This document shows positions 10,601-17,512 of a DNA stretch of 31,295 bases, piece by piece. Location of the stretch: contig JBQCHG010000023.1 of assembly GCA_051954935.1 (NCBI GenBank), positions 1-31,295 of the forward strand. The letters are read 5' to 3'. A program made the position numbers and the translations under genes. Each line of letters begins with the position of its first letter. Position 1 is the stretch's first letter. The notes below the pieces were generated by a model, which worked only from the letters and a program-made list of their open reading frames with translations, was not told where the DNA came from and searched no databases. This DNA is from 66-474 sp051954935 (GTDB lineage Bacteria; Pseudomonadota; Gammaproteobacteria; Xanthomonadales; Rhodanobacteraceae).

Positions 10601-10952
10601 CGACCTGGCCGCTGCCGAGATAGATCATGTCCGGGTTCGACGGCGCGATCGCGATGGCGCCCATCGCAGAGGCCGGCAGATCGTCGCCCAGCGACTGCCA
10701 GGTGCGGCCCGCATCGATCGTCTTCCACACGCCGCCGCCGGCAGATGCGAAGTAGTAGACGTTCGGCTGGTCGGGAATGCCCTGCGCCATCGTGCCCCAG
10801 CCGCCGCGGAACGGACCGATCAGGCGCCACTGCAGGTCGCCGTTGAAGTTCGAAGGCGCGGTCGTTGCGGCGAAACTCGCAAGCGGCACGGCGAGCGCGG
10901 TGCCGGCCAGAGCGAACGCAAACGAGGAAAGGCGAAAGCGGCGAGCGGCCAT
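7689..10952 (-). CDS. Secreted BNR/Asp-box (VPS10/sortilin-like) beta-propeller protein
   Basis: 1087 residues with a Sec signal peptide (RRFRLSSFAFALAGTALAV, likely cleaved near ASFA-AT). About eleven Asp-box motifs of the form S/T-x-D-x-G-x-T/S-W span residues about 78-720, for example TIDAGRTW near 78, STDGGRSW near 132, STDGGKTW, SRDGGKTW, TVDGGKTW, STDRGDHW and SFDDGDHW. They indicate two tandem beta-propellers of the sortilin/sialidase-like type. A C-terminal beta-rich segment and an Ala/Gln/Lys-rich probable coiled coil (about 960-1060) follow. Such proteins are often annotated as glycosyl hydrolases from the repeats alone; no catalytic residues could be confirmed. Periplasmic or extracellular location is expected. 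GGGGA precedes the start. Confidence 0.88.
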   Translation of the reverse strand: MAARRFRLSSFAFALAGTALAVPLASFAATTAPSNFNGDLQWRLIGPFRGGWGTMAQGIPDQPNVYYFASAGGGVWKTIDAGRTWQSLGDDLPASAMGAIAIAPSNPDMIYLGSGQVAARWDIQSGNGVYKSTDGGRSWHSVGLQDTKYIGKILVDPDNPDSVLVGALGHYFGPNHQRGVFRSTDGGKTWKQTLYINDDTGVVDLARDPQHADVVYAAAWQVRNYPWLSYFQPNAGPGSGLYKSTDDGQTWTRISGNGWPTAQLARVGIAAASGDRVYAVVDAATTGSGNVPHAASEDQGGLYRSDDGGAHWQRVSSESWLENDYFSRITVDPRNPDIVYSAGQSIRESRDGGKTWDIIKGAPGGDDYHYVWLNPQHPDHMITASDQGVVITVDGGKTWSSWYNQPTGQFYHLAADNRFPYWVYSGQQDSGTVGIASRSDFGALSFRDWHPVGGDERDYDVPDPVDPTIVYGTGLGGRISRFDAITGQVANVSPWPITSYGAKPTTTKYRYGWITPLVATRNHQGRSVLYFGAQVLFRSTDRGDHWDVISPDLTGQQANAKNCENVEIANARACGYGVIYSIAVSPRDDNEIWTGSDSGVIENTRDGGAHWNDVTPKGIATMTKISSLDVSALQPGTAYAAADNHRQDDFAPHVWRTHDFGKTWQQVDNGLPAGHYVSVVRADPARAGLLYAGTDSGAFVSFDDGDHWQPLQMNLPTVWVRDLLVHDNDLIAATQGRAIWILDDLSPLRQWSAGIASQPLHLFKPTDALRVHANNNKDTPLPPETPLGKNPPNGAIIDYSLGANTHGPVTIDILDSSGRLVRHYASDARPEEARAERYFDADWIKPEPMPSAAPGLHRFVWNLRYPRPRAASYDYSIAAVFGEDTPTSPQGAFVLPGQYTVVLKADGREQRQSLTVKMDPRVHTSMADLQSALKFSQDVDASLDTAYVGYAQQKAVKQQLAALDKQLAGQSSRKDLLDEAQAVQDKLQGGNEAGLDKTVSFSALSGQLAALEGDAESADTAPTAAQREVLASANARLQAAQSQWQALQSGELAKLNAGLKAAGIQTVSVPPADNLEAGEPDGGKDLP

Positions 10953-10982
10953 GACTAGTCCCCAAGCTCAAATCAATCCGGC

Positions 10983-11012
10983 AACATACTCCCGTTCCGG
11001 TTGGGGCAACAA
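10983..11012 (-). promoter_or_regulatory. Candidate promoter of the BNR-repeat gene
   Basis: On the minus strand TTGTTG (11012-11007) and TATGTT (10988-10983) are spaced 18 nt apart and end about 30 nt upstream of the start codon. Both are partial matches to sigma-70 hexamers. This is an inference from sequence only. Confidence 0.35.
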
Positions 11013-11057
11013 GGCCGGCAAGTCATGACGTCCCGCATGCGATGATGGCAGGCCTCT

Positions 11058-11567
11058 ATGCCGCGCCGTCCAAGCCAGCACATCCTCCCCGACGTGCTCG
11101 CGCCCAACCTGCGCGTGGTGTTCTGCGGCACCGCCGCGGGCACCCGTTCGGCCCGCGAGGGCGCGTACTACGCGCATCCCGGCAACTACTTCTGGCGCAC
11201 GATGTTCGAGGTCGGGCTGACACCCCGGCGCTTGTCGCCGCAGGAATTCCCGCGGGTACTGGAATTCGGCATCGGATTGACCGATCTCGCCAAGCTGCAC
11301 TTTGGCGCCGATCACGAGTTGCCCTACGATGCCTTCGACGCGGCGGCGCTCCGACGCAAGCTCGCGCGCTGGAGGCCGCGGATCGTCGCCTTCACTAGCA
11401 AGAACGCCGCGTTCGGCTATTTCGGTCGCGTGCTTCCGTATGGCGAACACGACGAACGGATCGCGCAGAGCCAAGTGTTCGTACTGCCCTCGCCTTCCGG
11501 GCAGGCGCGCAGGTTCTGGAACATCGAACCCTGGCGGCAGTTGGCGGAGACCGTCGCACGCTTTTAG
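11058..11567 (+). CDS. mug: Mug/TDG-like mismatch-specific DNA glycosylase (family 2 UDG superfamily)
   Basis: A 169-residue protein that follows E. coli Mug along its length: PDVLAPNLRVVFCG at 11-24, EGAYYAHPGNYFW near 34-46, and the second motif LPSPSGQARRF near 143-153. Family members excise uracil, thymine or other bases from mismatches in base-excision repair. In motif 1 the Mug sequence GINPG is replaced by GTAAG (residues 24-28), so the Asn that activates the attacking water is an Ala, and in motif 2 NPSG is SPSG. Activity may therefore be weak or directed at other lesions. The ATG at 11058 gives a Mug-like N-terminus; the ribosome binding site is weak. Confidence 0.85.
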   Translation: MPRRPSQHILPDVLAPNLRVVFCGTAAGTRSAREGAYYAHPGNYFWRTMFEVGLTPRRLSPQEFPRVLEFGIGLTDLAKLHFGADHELPYDAFDAAALRRKLARWRPRIVAFTSKNAAFGYFGRVLPYGEHDERIAQSQVFVLPSPSGQARRFWNIEPWRQLAETVARF

Positions 11568-11645
11568 GCGCCGGCCTGCGGCCCGGAACACGGTGCGCGT
11601 TCTGGCATTATCGTGCCGTTTTGGGGAAACCTGAGGGAGAAATCC

Positions 11646-13217
11646 ATGATCCCGCACGCACGCCGCATCACGCCACATATTCTTGCGCTCGGACTGGCTG
11701 CCATGACGGTGTCCGCCGGAGCGGCAACATCCGCCGCATCGCCGGATTGGCGCGCCGAAATCGCACAGATCGAACAGGCTTATGCGTCGAATGCGTATGA
11801 CCCGCACGCATTGACCGCGTATTTCCTGCAGCGCATCCGCACGATCGACCAATCCGGCCCGGCACTGCATGCGGTGATCGAAACGAATCCGGATGCGCTT
11901 GCGATCGCCGACAAGCTGGCCGGACAAAATGCCGGCGCGCTGTACGGCATCCCGGTGCTGGTCAAGGACAACCTCGATACCGCCGATTCGATGCAGACCA
12001 CGGCCGGCTCGCTGGCGATGGTGGGCCAACCCGCCGCGCAGGATTCCACGGTGGTTTCGAAATTGCGCGCAGCCGGCGCCGTGCTGCTGGGCAAGACCAA
12101 CCTGAGCGAATGGGCGAATTACCGCTCGACGCATTCGACCAGCGGCTGGAGCGGTCGCGGCGGATTGACGCGCAATCCCTATGCGCTGGATCGTAACGCT
12201 TGCGGTTCCAGTTCCGGTTCGGCGGTCGCAGTCGCGGCAGGCCTGGCAACTGTCGCCATCGGCACCGAAACGGACGGCTCGATCGTCTGCCCTTCCGCGG
12301 TCAACGGCGTGGTCGGGATCAAGCCGACACTTGGTCTGGTGAGCCGCGCAGGCATCGTTCCGATCAGCCACAGCCAGGACTCCGCCGGGCCCATTGCGCG
12401 CACCGTCGCCGACGCCGCGCGCCTGCTGACCGTGATCGCCGGCAGCGATTCGCGCGATCCGGCGACCGCGCACGCCGACGCGCACAAAACCGACTACACG
12501 CGCTTCCTCGATGCGAACGCGCTGAAGGGCAAGCGCATCGGCGTGGTGCGCAAGCTCGCCGGGTACGACCCGAACACGGATCGCGTGCTGGATGAAGCAA
12601 TCGCGGCACTGCGCCGCGCCGGCGCCATCGTGATCGACCCGGTCGAGATCCCGCATCTCAACGATTACGGCGATGCCGAAGGCGTCGTGCTCTCCTATGA
12701 ATTCAAGCACGACCTGAACGCCTATCTCGCCACGCGCAAGGGCCTCCCCGTGCATACGCTGGCCGACTTGATCGCCTGGGACAAGTCGCACAGCGCGCAG
12801 GAGATGCAGTGGTTCGGGCAGGAGTTGTTCGAGCAGGCGCAGAAGCGCGGGCCGCTGACCGACAAGAAATATCGCGATGCGCTGGCGAAATGCAGGAAGC
12901 TGGCCGGCCCGGAAGGCATAGACGCCGCGCTGCGCAAGCACCATCTCGATGCGCTGCTCGCGCCGACTGTCGGTCCCGCGTGGACGACGGATCTGATCAA
13001 CGGCGACCACACCACCGGCGGCAGCTCGTCGCCCGCGGCGGTCGCGGGCTACCCGGACATCACCGTTCCCGCAGGCTACGTGCATGGCCTGCCGGTCGGA
13101 GTCTCGTTCTTCGCCGGCAAGTGGAGCGAACCGACGCTGATCGGCATCGCCTATGCGTTCGAGCAGGCCACGCACGCGAGGCGCGATCCAGGGTTCCGGG
13201 CAAGCGTGACGCGATAG
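11646..13217 (+). CDS. Exported amidase-signature family hydrolase
   Basis: 523 residues: a signal peptide (cationic RRITPH then a hydrophobic ALGLAAMTVSAGAA core) and an amidase-signature domain. The Ser-cisSer-Lys triad is visible as K107 in LVKDNLDT, the serines of CGSSSGS near 187-192, and the probable nucleophile S212 in TETDGSIVCPS. The family hydrolyses amide bonds; the substrate is unknown. Because of the signal peptide it is not the GatA subunit of the tRNA amidotransferase, and no gatB or gatC lies nearby. GAGGGAG precedes the start. It ends convergently with the DAHP synthase, 45 nt away, with no obvious terminator between them. Confidence 0.92.
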   Translation: MIPHARRITPHILALGLAAMTVSAGAATSAASPDWRAEIAQIEQAYASNAYDPHALTAYFLQRIRTIDQSGPALHAVIETNPDALAIADKLAGQNAGALYGIPVLVKDNLDTADSMQTTAGSLAMVGQPAAQDSTVVSKLRAAGAVLLGKTNLSEWANYRSTHSTSGWSGRGGLTRNPYALDRNACGSSSGSAVAVAAGLATVAIGTETDGSIVCPSAVNGVVGIKPTLGLVSRAGIVPISHSQDSAGPIARTVADAARLLTVIAGSDSRDPATAHADAHKTDYTRFLDANALKGKRIGVVRKLAGYDPNTDRVLDEAIAALRRAGAIVIDPVEIPHLNDYGDAEGVVLSYEFKHDLNAYLATRKGLPVHTLADLIAWDKSHSAQEMQWFGQELFEQAQKRGPLTDKKYRDALAKCRKLAGPEGIDAALRKHHLDALLAPTVGPAWTTDLINGDHTTGGSSSPAAVAGYPDITVPAGYVHGLPVGVSFFAGKWSEPTLIGIAYAFEQATHARRDPGFRASVTR

Positions 13218-13262
13218 TAGCGGCCGGGAAGGATTGTCCGCGCGCAGCAGCGGTAACCCGCC

Positions 13263-14651
13263 TTACAGCGCAGCGGCCTGATTGCCCGACTTGCGCACGA
13301 TAAGCATCGCCAGCTCCAGCGACTGCTCGTAGTTGAGGCGCGGATCCACTGACGATTTGTACGCGCGCAGCAGGTCGACTTCGGACAGATCGCGCGCGCC
13401 GCCCATGCACTCGGTGACGTCCTCGCCGGTGAGTTCCAGGTGCACGCCGCCGAGATGCGAACCCGCAGCGGCGTGAATATCGAACGCCTGCTCCAGTTCC
13501 GAACGGATGTTGGCGAAGCGGCGGGTCTTGGTGCCGTTCTCCAGAGTCTCCGTGTTGCCGTGCATCGGATCGCAGCACCACAGCACGCGCCGGCCGGTGG
13601 ATTTCGCCGCTTCGATCAACGCCGGCAGATGCTGGCCTATGCCGCCGGCGCCCATGCGATGGATCAGTGTCAGCCGGCCCGGCTCGTCGTCGGGATTGAG
13701 TATCTCGATCAGCCGCTGCAGGTGTTCCACGCTCATCGCAGGACCGACTTTCACCGCGACCGGGTTGCGGATGCCGCGGCAGAACTCCACGTGCGCGCCA
13801 TCAAGCGCCGCGGTGCGCATGCCGATCCAGGGGAAGTGCGCCGACAGATCGAACCAGCCCCACTGGCGAGGCACGTGCCGCGTCAGTGCCTGTTCGTAAT
13901 GCAGCAGCAGCGCCTCGTGCGAGGTGTAGAACTCGGCACGCTGGAAGCTCGCGATCGGTTCGCCAGCCAGCGTCTCCATGAAGCGCACCGCATCGCCGAT
14001 GCCTTCCACGATGCGCCGGTATTCCTCCGCGAGCGGCGAATGCTCGACCCACGCAAGGTTCCAGTATTCGGGGTGATGCAGATCGGCGAAGCCGCCGTCC
14101 ACCAGCGCGCGGACGAAATTCATCGTCATCGCCGAACGCGCATGGCCCTGCAGCATGCGCTGCGGATCGGGACGGCGCGAGGCCGCATCGAATTCGGCGC
14201 CGTTGACCAGATCGCCGCGGTAGCTCGGCAGGGTCACGCCGTCGCGCGTTTCCAGATCGGCCGAACGCGGCTTCGCGTATTGGCCGGCAAAACGGCCCAC
14301 GCGCACCACAGGCACCCGCAAGCCGTGGATCAGCACCAGGCTCATCTGCAACAGCACCTTCAGGCGATTGGCGATCACCGTGTTGTTGCAGTCGACGAAA
14401 TTCTCCGCGCAATCTCCACCCTGGAGCAGGAAGCGCTTGCCTTCCTGCGCTTCGGCCAGCATCTGCTTCAGCGCCAGCACTTCCCACGATGTGACCAGCG
14501 GTGGCAGCGAAGACAGCTCCGCGAGCGCACTGTCCAGTTCGACGGCATCTTCGTAAACCGGCTGCTGTGCGGCAGTGCGCGCGCGCCAGCTATCCGGCTG
14601 CCACGGCGGCGCTTCGCGCACCGCTCGCAGGTTGCGTTCAGAGGTTGCCAT
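13263..14651 (-). CDS. 3-deoxy-7-phosphoheptulonate (DAHP) synthase, class II
   Basis: A 462-residue plant-type (class II) DAHP synthase. It condenses phosphoenolpyruvate and erythrose 4-phosphate in the first step of the shikimate pathway. Metal and substrate residues are recognisable: the Cys in QGGDCAENF (C81), RVGRFAGQYAKPRS, HRMGAGGIGQHLP, the His in WCCDPMHGNTE, the Glu in HLELTGEDVTEC and the Asp in SSVDPRLNY. The start at 14649-14651 (MATSERNLRAV) has no ribosome binding site; TATCCT lies a few bases upstream, so a leaderless message is possible. An in-frame ATG further upstream (MRTVKTRYPSQ) is less likely. It follows dsbB on the same strand with a 62-nt gap. Confidence 0.96.
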   Translation of the reverse strand: MATSERNLRAVREAPPWQPDSWRARTAAQQPVYEDAVELDSALAELSSLPPLVTSWEVLALKQMLAEAQEGKRFLLQGGDCAENFVDCNNTVIANRLKVLLQMSLVLIHGLRVPVVRVGRFAGQYAKPRSADLETRDGVTLPSYRGDLVNGAEFDAASRRPDPQRMLQGHARSAMTMNFVRALVDGGFADLHHPEYWNLAWVEHSPLAEEYRRIVEGIGDAVRFMETLAGEPIASFQRAEFYTSHEALLLHYEQALTRHVPRQWGWFDLSAHFPWIGMRTAALDGAHVEFCRGIRNPVAVKVGPAMSVEHLQRLIEILNPDDEPGRLTLIHRMGAGGIGQHLPALIEAAKSTGRRVLWCCDPMHGNTETLENGTKTRRFANIRSELEQAFDIHAAAGSHLGGVHLELTGEDVTECMGGARDLSEVDLLRAYKSSVDPRLNYEQSLELAMLIVRKSGNQAAAL

Positions 14652-14713
14652 TTGCGAAGGATAGCGGGTTTTGACCGTGCGCATTCCCGCCCGTCGCAAA
14701 CGTCATAAGCGGG

Positions 14714-15250
14714 TCAAGATTGCGATTGCCGCATCCGGGCGATCTGCCTGGGCGAGAACGGGTGCACCGCACCGTGGATCGCGAAAGCCGACAACAGCAC
14801 ATACCAGATCAGCGTCCAGCCCGGCATGCTCAACCCCAGGAACTTCCAGGTCACCGCCGCGCATTCGCCGGAGCCGGAGAACACCAGCTTGAACGCGTGC
14901 AGCCAGCTGAAGGTGTCGAACAGATAGCCCAGCCCCGGGCCGCAGCTCGGCACCTGGTCGGGCGGCAGGCTTTGCAGCCACAGGTGACGCGCGGCGATCA
15001 CGGCGCCCCAGATCGCACCGATCACCACCAGCACGCAATAAGCCCAGCGCGTCCGATTGCGCGGCGCATGCAAGCCACCGATCAGGAACCAGCAGCCCAT
15101 CCAGATGAATGCGATGCGCTGGAACACGCACAGCGGGCACGGAATCAGGCCCAAGTAGACCTCGGAGTAGATCGCGTAGGCCAGCAGGCCCGCGCAGACC
15201 AGGAATCCGACCAGATAAACCGTGCGATAAGGCCAGTGCCAGGGTGCCAT
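14714..15250 (-). CDS. dsbB: Disulfide bond formation protein B
   Basis: A 178-residue inner-membrane protein with four hydrophobic segments (about 11-29, 44-60, 68-86, 143-163). It has the two redox pairs of DsbB: C38-P-L-C41 in the first periplasmic loop and C103/C130 in the second (PSCGPGLGYL and GSGEC). It re-oxidises periplasmic DsbA and passes electrons to ubiquinone. The CPLC motif followed by the conserved FQR is diagnostic. No dsbA is nearby. It is transcribed toward the DAHP synthase; there is no strong ribosome binding site before the ATG. Confidence 0.95.
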   Translation of the reverse strand: MAPWHWPYRTVYLVGFLVCAGLLAYAIYSEVYLGLIPCPLCVFQRIAFIWMGCWFLIGGLHAPRNRTRWAYCVLVVIGAIWGAVIAARHLWLQSLPPDQVPSCGPGLGYLFDTFSWLHAFKLVFSGSGECAAVTWKFLGLSMPGWTLIWYVLLSAFAIHGAVHPFSPRQIARMRQSQS

Positions 15251-15338
15251 GGGTGCGCGCCGTACAAGGTGGGACGTCCAAAGTTAACGGCTAGCGCGCC
15301 GAATGTCAGCTCATCCGGGGACGCCACCCATCCAGCCC

Positions 15339-16751
15339 TCAGCCGAACGAAAGGCTCGCGACCTTCCCTGCCTTGTCCAAACCCATCCCGAATTTGAACA
15401 GGCTGCCCGGCCCGAAACGGATCACATAGTCGTAATACGTGAAGCCGCGCTGGAAATGTGTTCCTTTGAAGACGACTTTCGTGGGTTGACCATATGGCCC
15501 CAGCCCGTCCGCCAATCGTTTTGCCAGGCCCGCTTTCATCTTCCCGTTGAGTTTGGCCGTGAGATACGGAGAATCCAGGGTGCCGCTCTGGAGCTGCATG
15601 AACAGTGCTTTCGCCATTCGCGTCTTTGCAGAATCCTCGCCCTTGCCCGGCTGGACTGCTGACGCCGCAATCGCCGGATAAAGATCCTCGAAAATGGCCG
15701 TGGTGATCATCTCGCCCGGTTCCGGATCGTCCTTGAGATTGGTGAACGCGATGATCTGCACGTCCTGTTTCGGGAAGTACTCGTTCGCCGTGGTGAATCC
15801 CAGCGACCCACCTGTGTGCCCGATACGCGGCTGGTCATCAATGGAATCAACGAACAGAGCCAGCCCGTAACCTGTGTCGTCCCCGGCATTCGTTTTGACA
15901 GAGGTGCTCATCAGCGCGTAGTCGGCTGGCGTCACGATCCTGCCGCCTCTCAAGGCGCCGTTCCACTTCTCGAGATCATCAACCGTTGAAACGAGAAAAC
16001 CCGCCGCCGAGCCGACGCTGGCATTGATTGTTTGTGCGCGCTCGATCTTTCCATGTTCGTGATCATAGCCGACGGCCATGTTCGGCAATCGCGCCTCGTC
16101 GTCCACCGTGAACGTGTGCGCCATGCCGGCCGGGTCGAGAAGATGGGTCTGCACGTAATGCCGGTAGGACTCGTGCGAAACGACTTCGATGACTCTTCCG
16201 AGCAAGATGTAGCCCGTATTCGAATACGACCAGCGACTGCCGGGCTCGAAATCGAGAGGCTTCCCGGCAACGTAGGACATGAGCTGGTCAAAGCTGAGCT
16301 GCTTGCCGATCGCACCGGCTGCAAATATCGCATCCAGAGACTCAGGCATGCCGCTCGTGTGCGAAAGCAACTGGCGCAGCGTGACCTCCTTGGCGTGCGG
16401 AGCGTCCGGCAGATAGACCGCCAGCTTGTCATCGAGGTGCAACTTGCCCGCTTCCTGTAGCTGCAGGACCGCCGCGGCGGTGAACTGCTTGGTGATCGAG
16501 CCTATTTCGTAACAGGTGTCCACCGTAGCCGGCTGGCGATGTTCGAGATCACGCAATCCGTAAGCATGGCTGTAGACCAGCCGCCCGTGCTCGAAAATCG
16601 CGATCACCGCGCTCGGAGCACCTGTGCGCTGCAAGATGGTTCCGACATCCGCATCAATACGCTTGCCCGTCTGGCTATCGACCGGATTGGCGGCAGCGAC
16701 GGTCGCCAATGGAATGCAAAGCAGAAGTGCAACACGGAAAGGGCGCAGCAT
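15339..16751 (-). CDS. Secreted serine hydrolase, beta-lactamase/penicillin-binding-protein class C family
   Basis: 470 residues with an N-terminal signal peptide (RPFRVALLLCIPLATVAAA). The three active-site motifs of the family are present: S85-I-T-K88 (nucleophile and general base), Y176-S-N178, and H312-T-G314 in GHTGGS. The C-terminal region after about 360 is an added domain as in many esterase/peptidase-like members. It could be an esterase, a D-aminopeptidase-like enzyme or a peptidoglycan-acting protein; true beta-lactamase activity is not implied. It lies between the end of the ribosomal cluster and dsbB. Its codon use looks somewhat less GC-rich than the ribosomal genes, which may indicate a later insertion. 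Confidence 0.9.
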   Translation of the reverse strand: MLRPFRVALLLCIPLATVAAANPVDSQTGKRIDADVGTILQRTGAPSAVIAIFEHGRLVYSHAYGLRDLEHRQPATVDTCYEIGSITKQFTAAAVLQLQEAGKLHLDDKLAVYLPDAPHAKEVTLRQLLSHTSGMPESLDAIFAAGAIGKQLSFDQLMSYVAGKPLDFEPGSRWSYSNTGYILLGRVIEVVSHESYRHYVQTHLLDPAGMAHTFTVDDEARLPNMAVGYDHEHGKIERAQTINASVGSAAGFLVSTVDDLEKWNGALRGGRIVTPADYALMSTSVKTNAGDDTGYGLALFVDSIDDQPRIGHTGGSLGFTTANEYFPKQDVQIIAFTNLKDDPEPGEMITTAIFEDLYPAIAASAVQPGKGEDSAKTRMAKALFMQLQSGTLDSPYLTAKLNGKMKAGLAKRLADGLGPYGQPTKVVFKGTHFQRGFTYYDYVIRFGPGSLFKFGMGLDKAGKVASLSFG

Positions 16752-16796
16752 TTGAGCGGGCTCCCGTTGAGGTGCGCGGCATTGTGTGCGCGTGAA

Positions 16797-16814
16797 GCAT
16801 GGGGGAACCCATGC
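16797..16814. repeat. Perfect hairpin upstream of the serine hydrolase
   Basis: A 7-bp stem GCATGGG / CCCATGC with loop GGAA lies between the rplQ terminator and the serine hydrolase start. The loop resembles the GGA-containing loops of the palindromes inside the ribosomal cluster. Confidence 0.45.
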
Positions 16815-16832
16815 CGGTAGTCATGGGAAAAT

Positions 16833-16865
16833 AAAAAAACCCCAGCTGTTTCCGGCCGGGGTTTT
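16833..16865 (-). terminator. Rho-independent terminator of the ribosomal/alpha operon
   Basis: Read on the minus strand, CCCCGGC and GCTGGGG pair (7 bp with one G-U) around an 8-nt loop. They are flanked by AAAA before and seven T residues after the stem. It begins about 22 nt after the rplQ stop and closes the long tuf-to-rplQ transcription unit. On the plus strand only four T residues follow, so termination in the other direction would be weaker. Confidence 0.92.
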
Positions 16866-16887
16866 CGTGATTCGAATTGAACAACGC

Positions 16888-17265
16888 TTATTCGGCGCTG
16901 GCGACCTGCGGGCGGTCCACCAGCTCGACGTACGCCATCGGCGCGTTGTCGCCGTCGCGATAACCACACTTGAGGATGCGCAGGTATCCGCCCGGACGCG
17001 CGCGGTAGCGCGGACCGAGTTCGACGAACAGCTTGCCAACGGCCTGCTTGTCGCGCAGGCGCGCGAAGGCGAGACGGCGGTTGGCGACGCCGTCGTTCTT
17101 GGCGAGCGTGATCAGCGGCTCTGCGATGCGACGCAGCTCCTTGGCCTTGGGCAAGGTGGTGCGGATCAGTTCGTGCTTGATGAGCGAGGCGGCCATGTTC
17201 TTGAACATGGCCTCGCGATGGCTGGACGTGCGGTTGAGCTTGCGTCCGGATTTGAGGTGGCGCAT
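16888..17265 (-). CDS. rplQ: 50S ribosomal protein L17
   Basis: A 125-residue L17, last gene of the alpha operon. The family start MRHLKSGRKLNRTSSHREAM and the following KNMAASLIKHELIRTT block are unmistakable. L17 binds domains II and III of 23S rRNA near the exit tunnel. AGAGAG serves as ribosome binding site. It is separated from rpoA by an unusually long 247-nt gap filled with palindromes and is followed by a strong terminator. Confidence 0.98.
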   Translation of the reverse strand: MRHLKSGRKLNRTSSHREAMFKNMAASLIKHELIRTTLPKAKELRRIAEPLITLAKNDGVANRRLAFARLRDKQAVGKLFVELGPRYRARPGGYLRILKCGYRDGDNAPMAYVELVDRPQVASAE

Positions 17266-17295
17266 GGTTTTTCTCTCTTTATCGTTATGGGAATG

Positions 17296-17330
17296 CCGGA
17301 AACCTGTTCCGGATCCCGCGGAATATCCGC
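17296..17330 (-). repeat. Two small hairpins upstream of rplQ
   Basis: CCGGAA / TTCCGG (17296-17312, 5-nt loop) and GCGGA / TCCGC (17318-17330, ATA loop) lie next to each other about 30 nt before the rplQ start. They form the rplQ-proximal half of the long rpoA-rplQ gap. Confidence 0.45.
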
Positions 17331-17374
17331 TTGTGAGTTTTTAAAAATGCCCTATTTGGAACGGCTGCATTTTG

Positions 17375-17471
17375 AAAGTGCGGCCACGGATGGCCGCTTT
17401 TGGATTCCCCTACCCGCAAACGGCAGCGTCCTTGCCTGTCGTTTGTTCAAGTGGCGATCATGGACGATCGC
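17375..17471. repeat. Palindrome cluster in the rpoA-rplQ gap
   Basis: Three hairpins stand in a row. 17380-17397 is GCGGCCA-CGGA-TGGCCGC followed on the plus strand by TTTT. 17417-17445 has a 10-bp stem starting CAAACGGCAG with one G-U pair and a 9-nt loop. 17454-17471 is GCGATCATGGACGATCGC, with a 6-bp stem and ATGGAC loop. The first and third belong to the NGGA-loop palindrome family also found in the rpsM-rpsK and rplR-rpsE gaps. No coding potential is seen. Confidence 0.7.
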
Positions 17472-17484
17472 AAAAGAACAATCC

Positions 17485-17509
17485 GTCGCCTTGCAAGCAG
17501 GCTCCTACA
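17485..17509 (-). repeat. REP element after rpoA (TGTAGGAGC type)
   Basis: On the minus strand the element begins TGTAGGAGC, contains an imperfect GCCTGC/GCAAGGC stem and ends in GCGAC. It matches in form the two REP units at 21622-21671. It starts exactly 3 nt after the rpoA stop codon. REP sequences with a GTAGGAGC head are known from Pseudomonas and Xanthomonadales genomes. Confidence 0.7.
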
Positions 17510-17512
17510 CCA

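Noticed and set aside
8163..10958. Long plus-strand open frame (about 930 codons) opposite the BNR-repeat gene
   Set aside because: The composition is His/Arg/Val-rich with no recognisable family. It is the typical antisense shadow of a high-GC gene; the minus-strand product has a signal peptide and eleven Asp-boxes.
10968..13175. Long minus-strand open frame (about 735 codons) opposite the glycosylase and amidase
   Set aside because: It spans two well-supported plus-strand genes, is Arg/His-rich and shows no domain, so it is an antisense artefact.
11646..13217. gatA (Glu-tRNA amidotransferase subunit A)
   Set aside because: It has the amidase signature, but a signal peptide is present and no gatB or gatC is nearby; it is better called an exported amidase.
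17375..17509. Could the row of hairpins be a CRISPR array?
   Set aside because: The units differ in sequence and length, are palindromes in themselves, lack constant-length spacers, and no cas genes are present.
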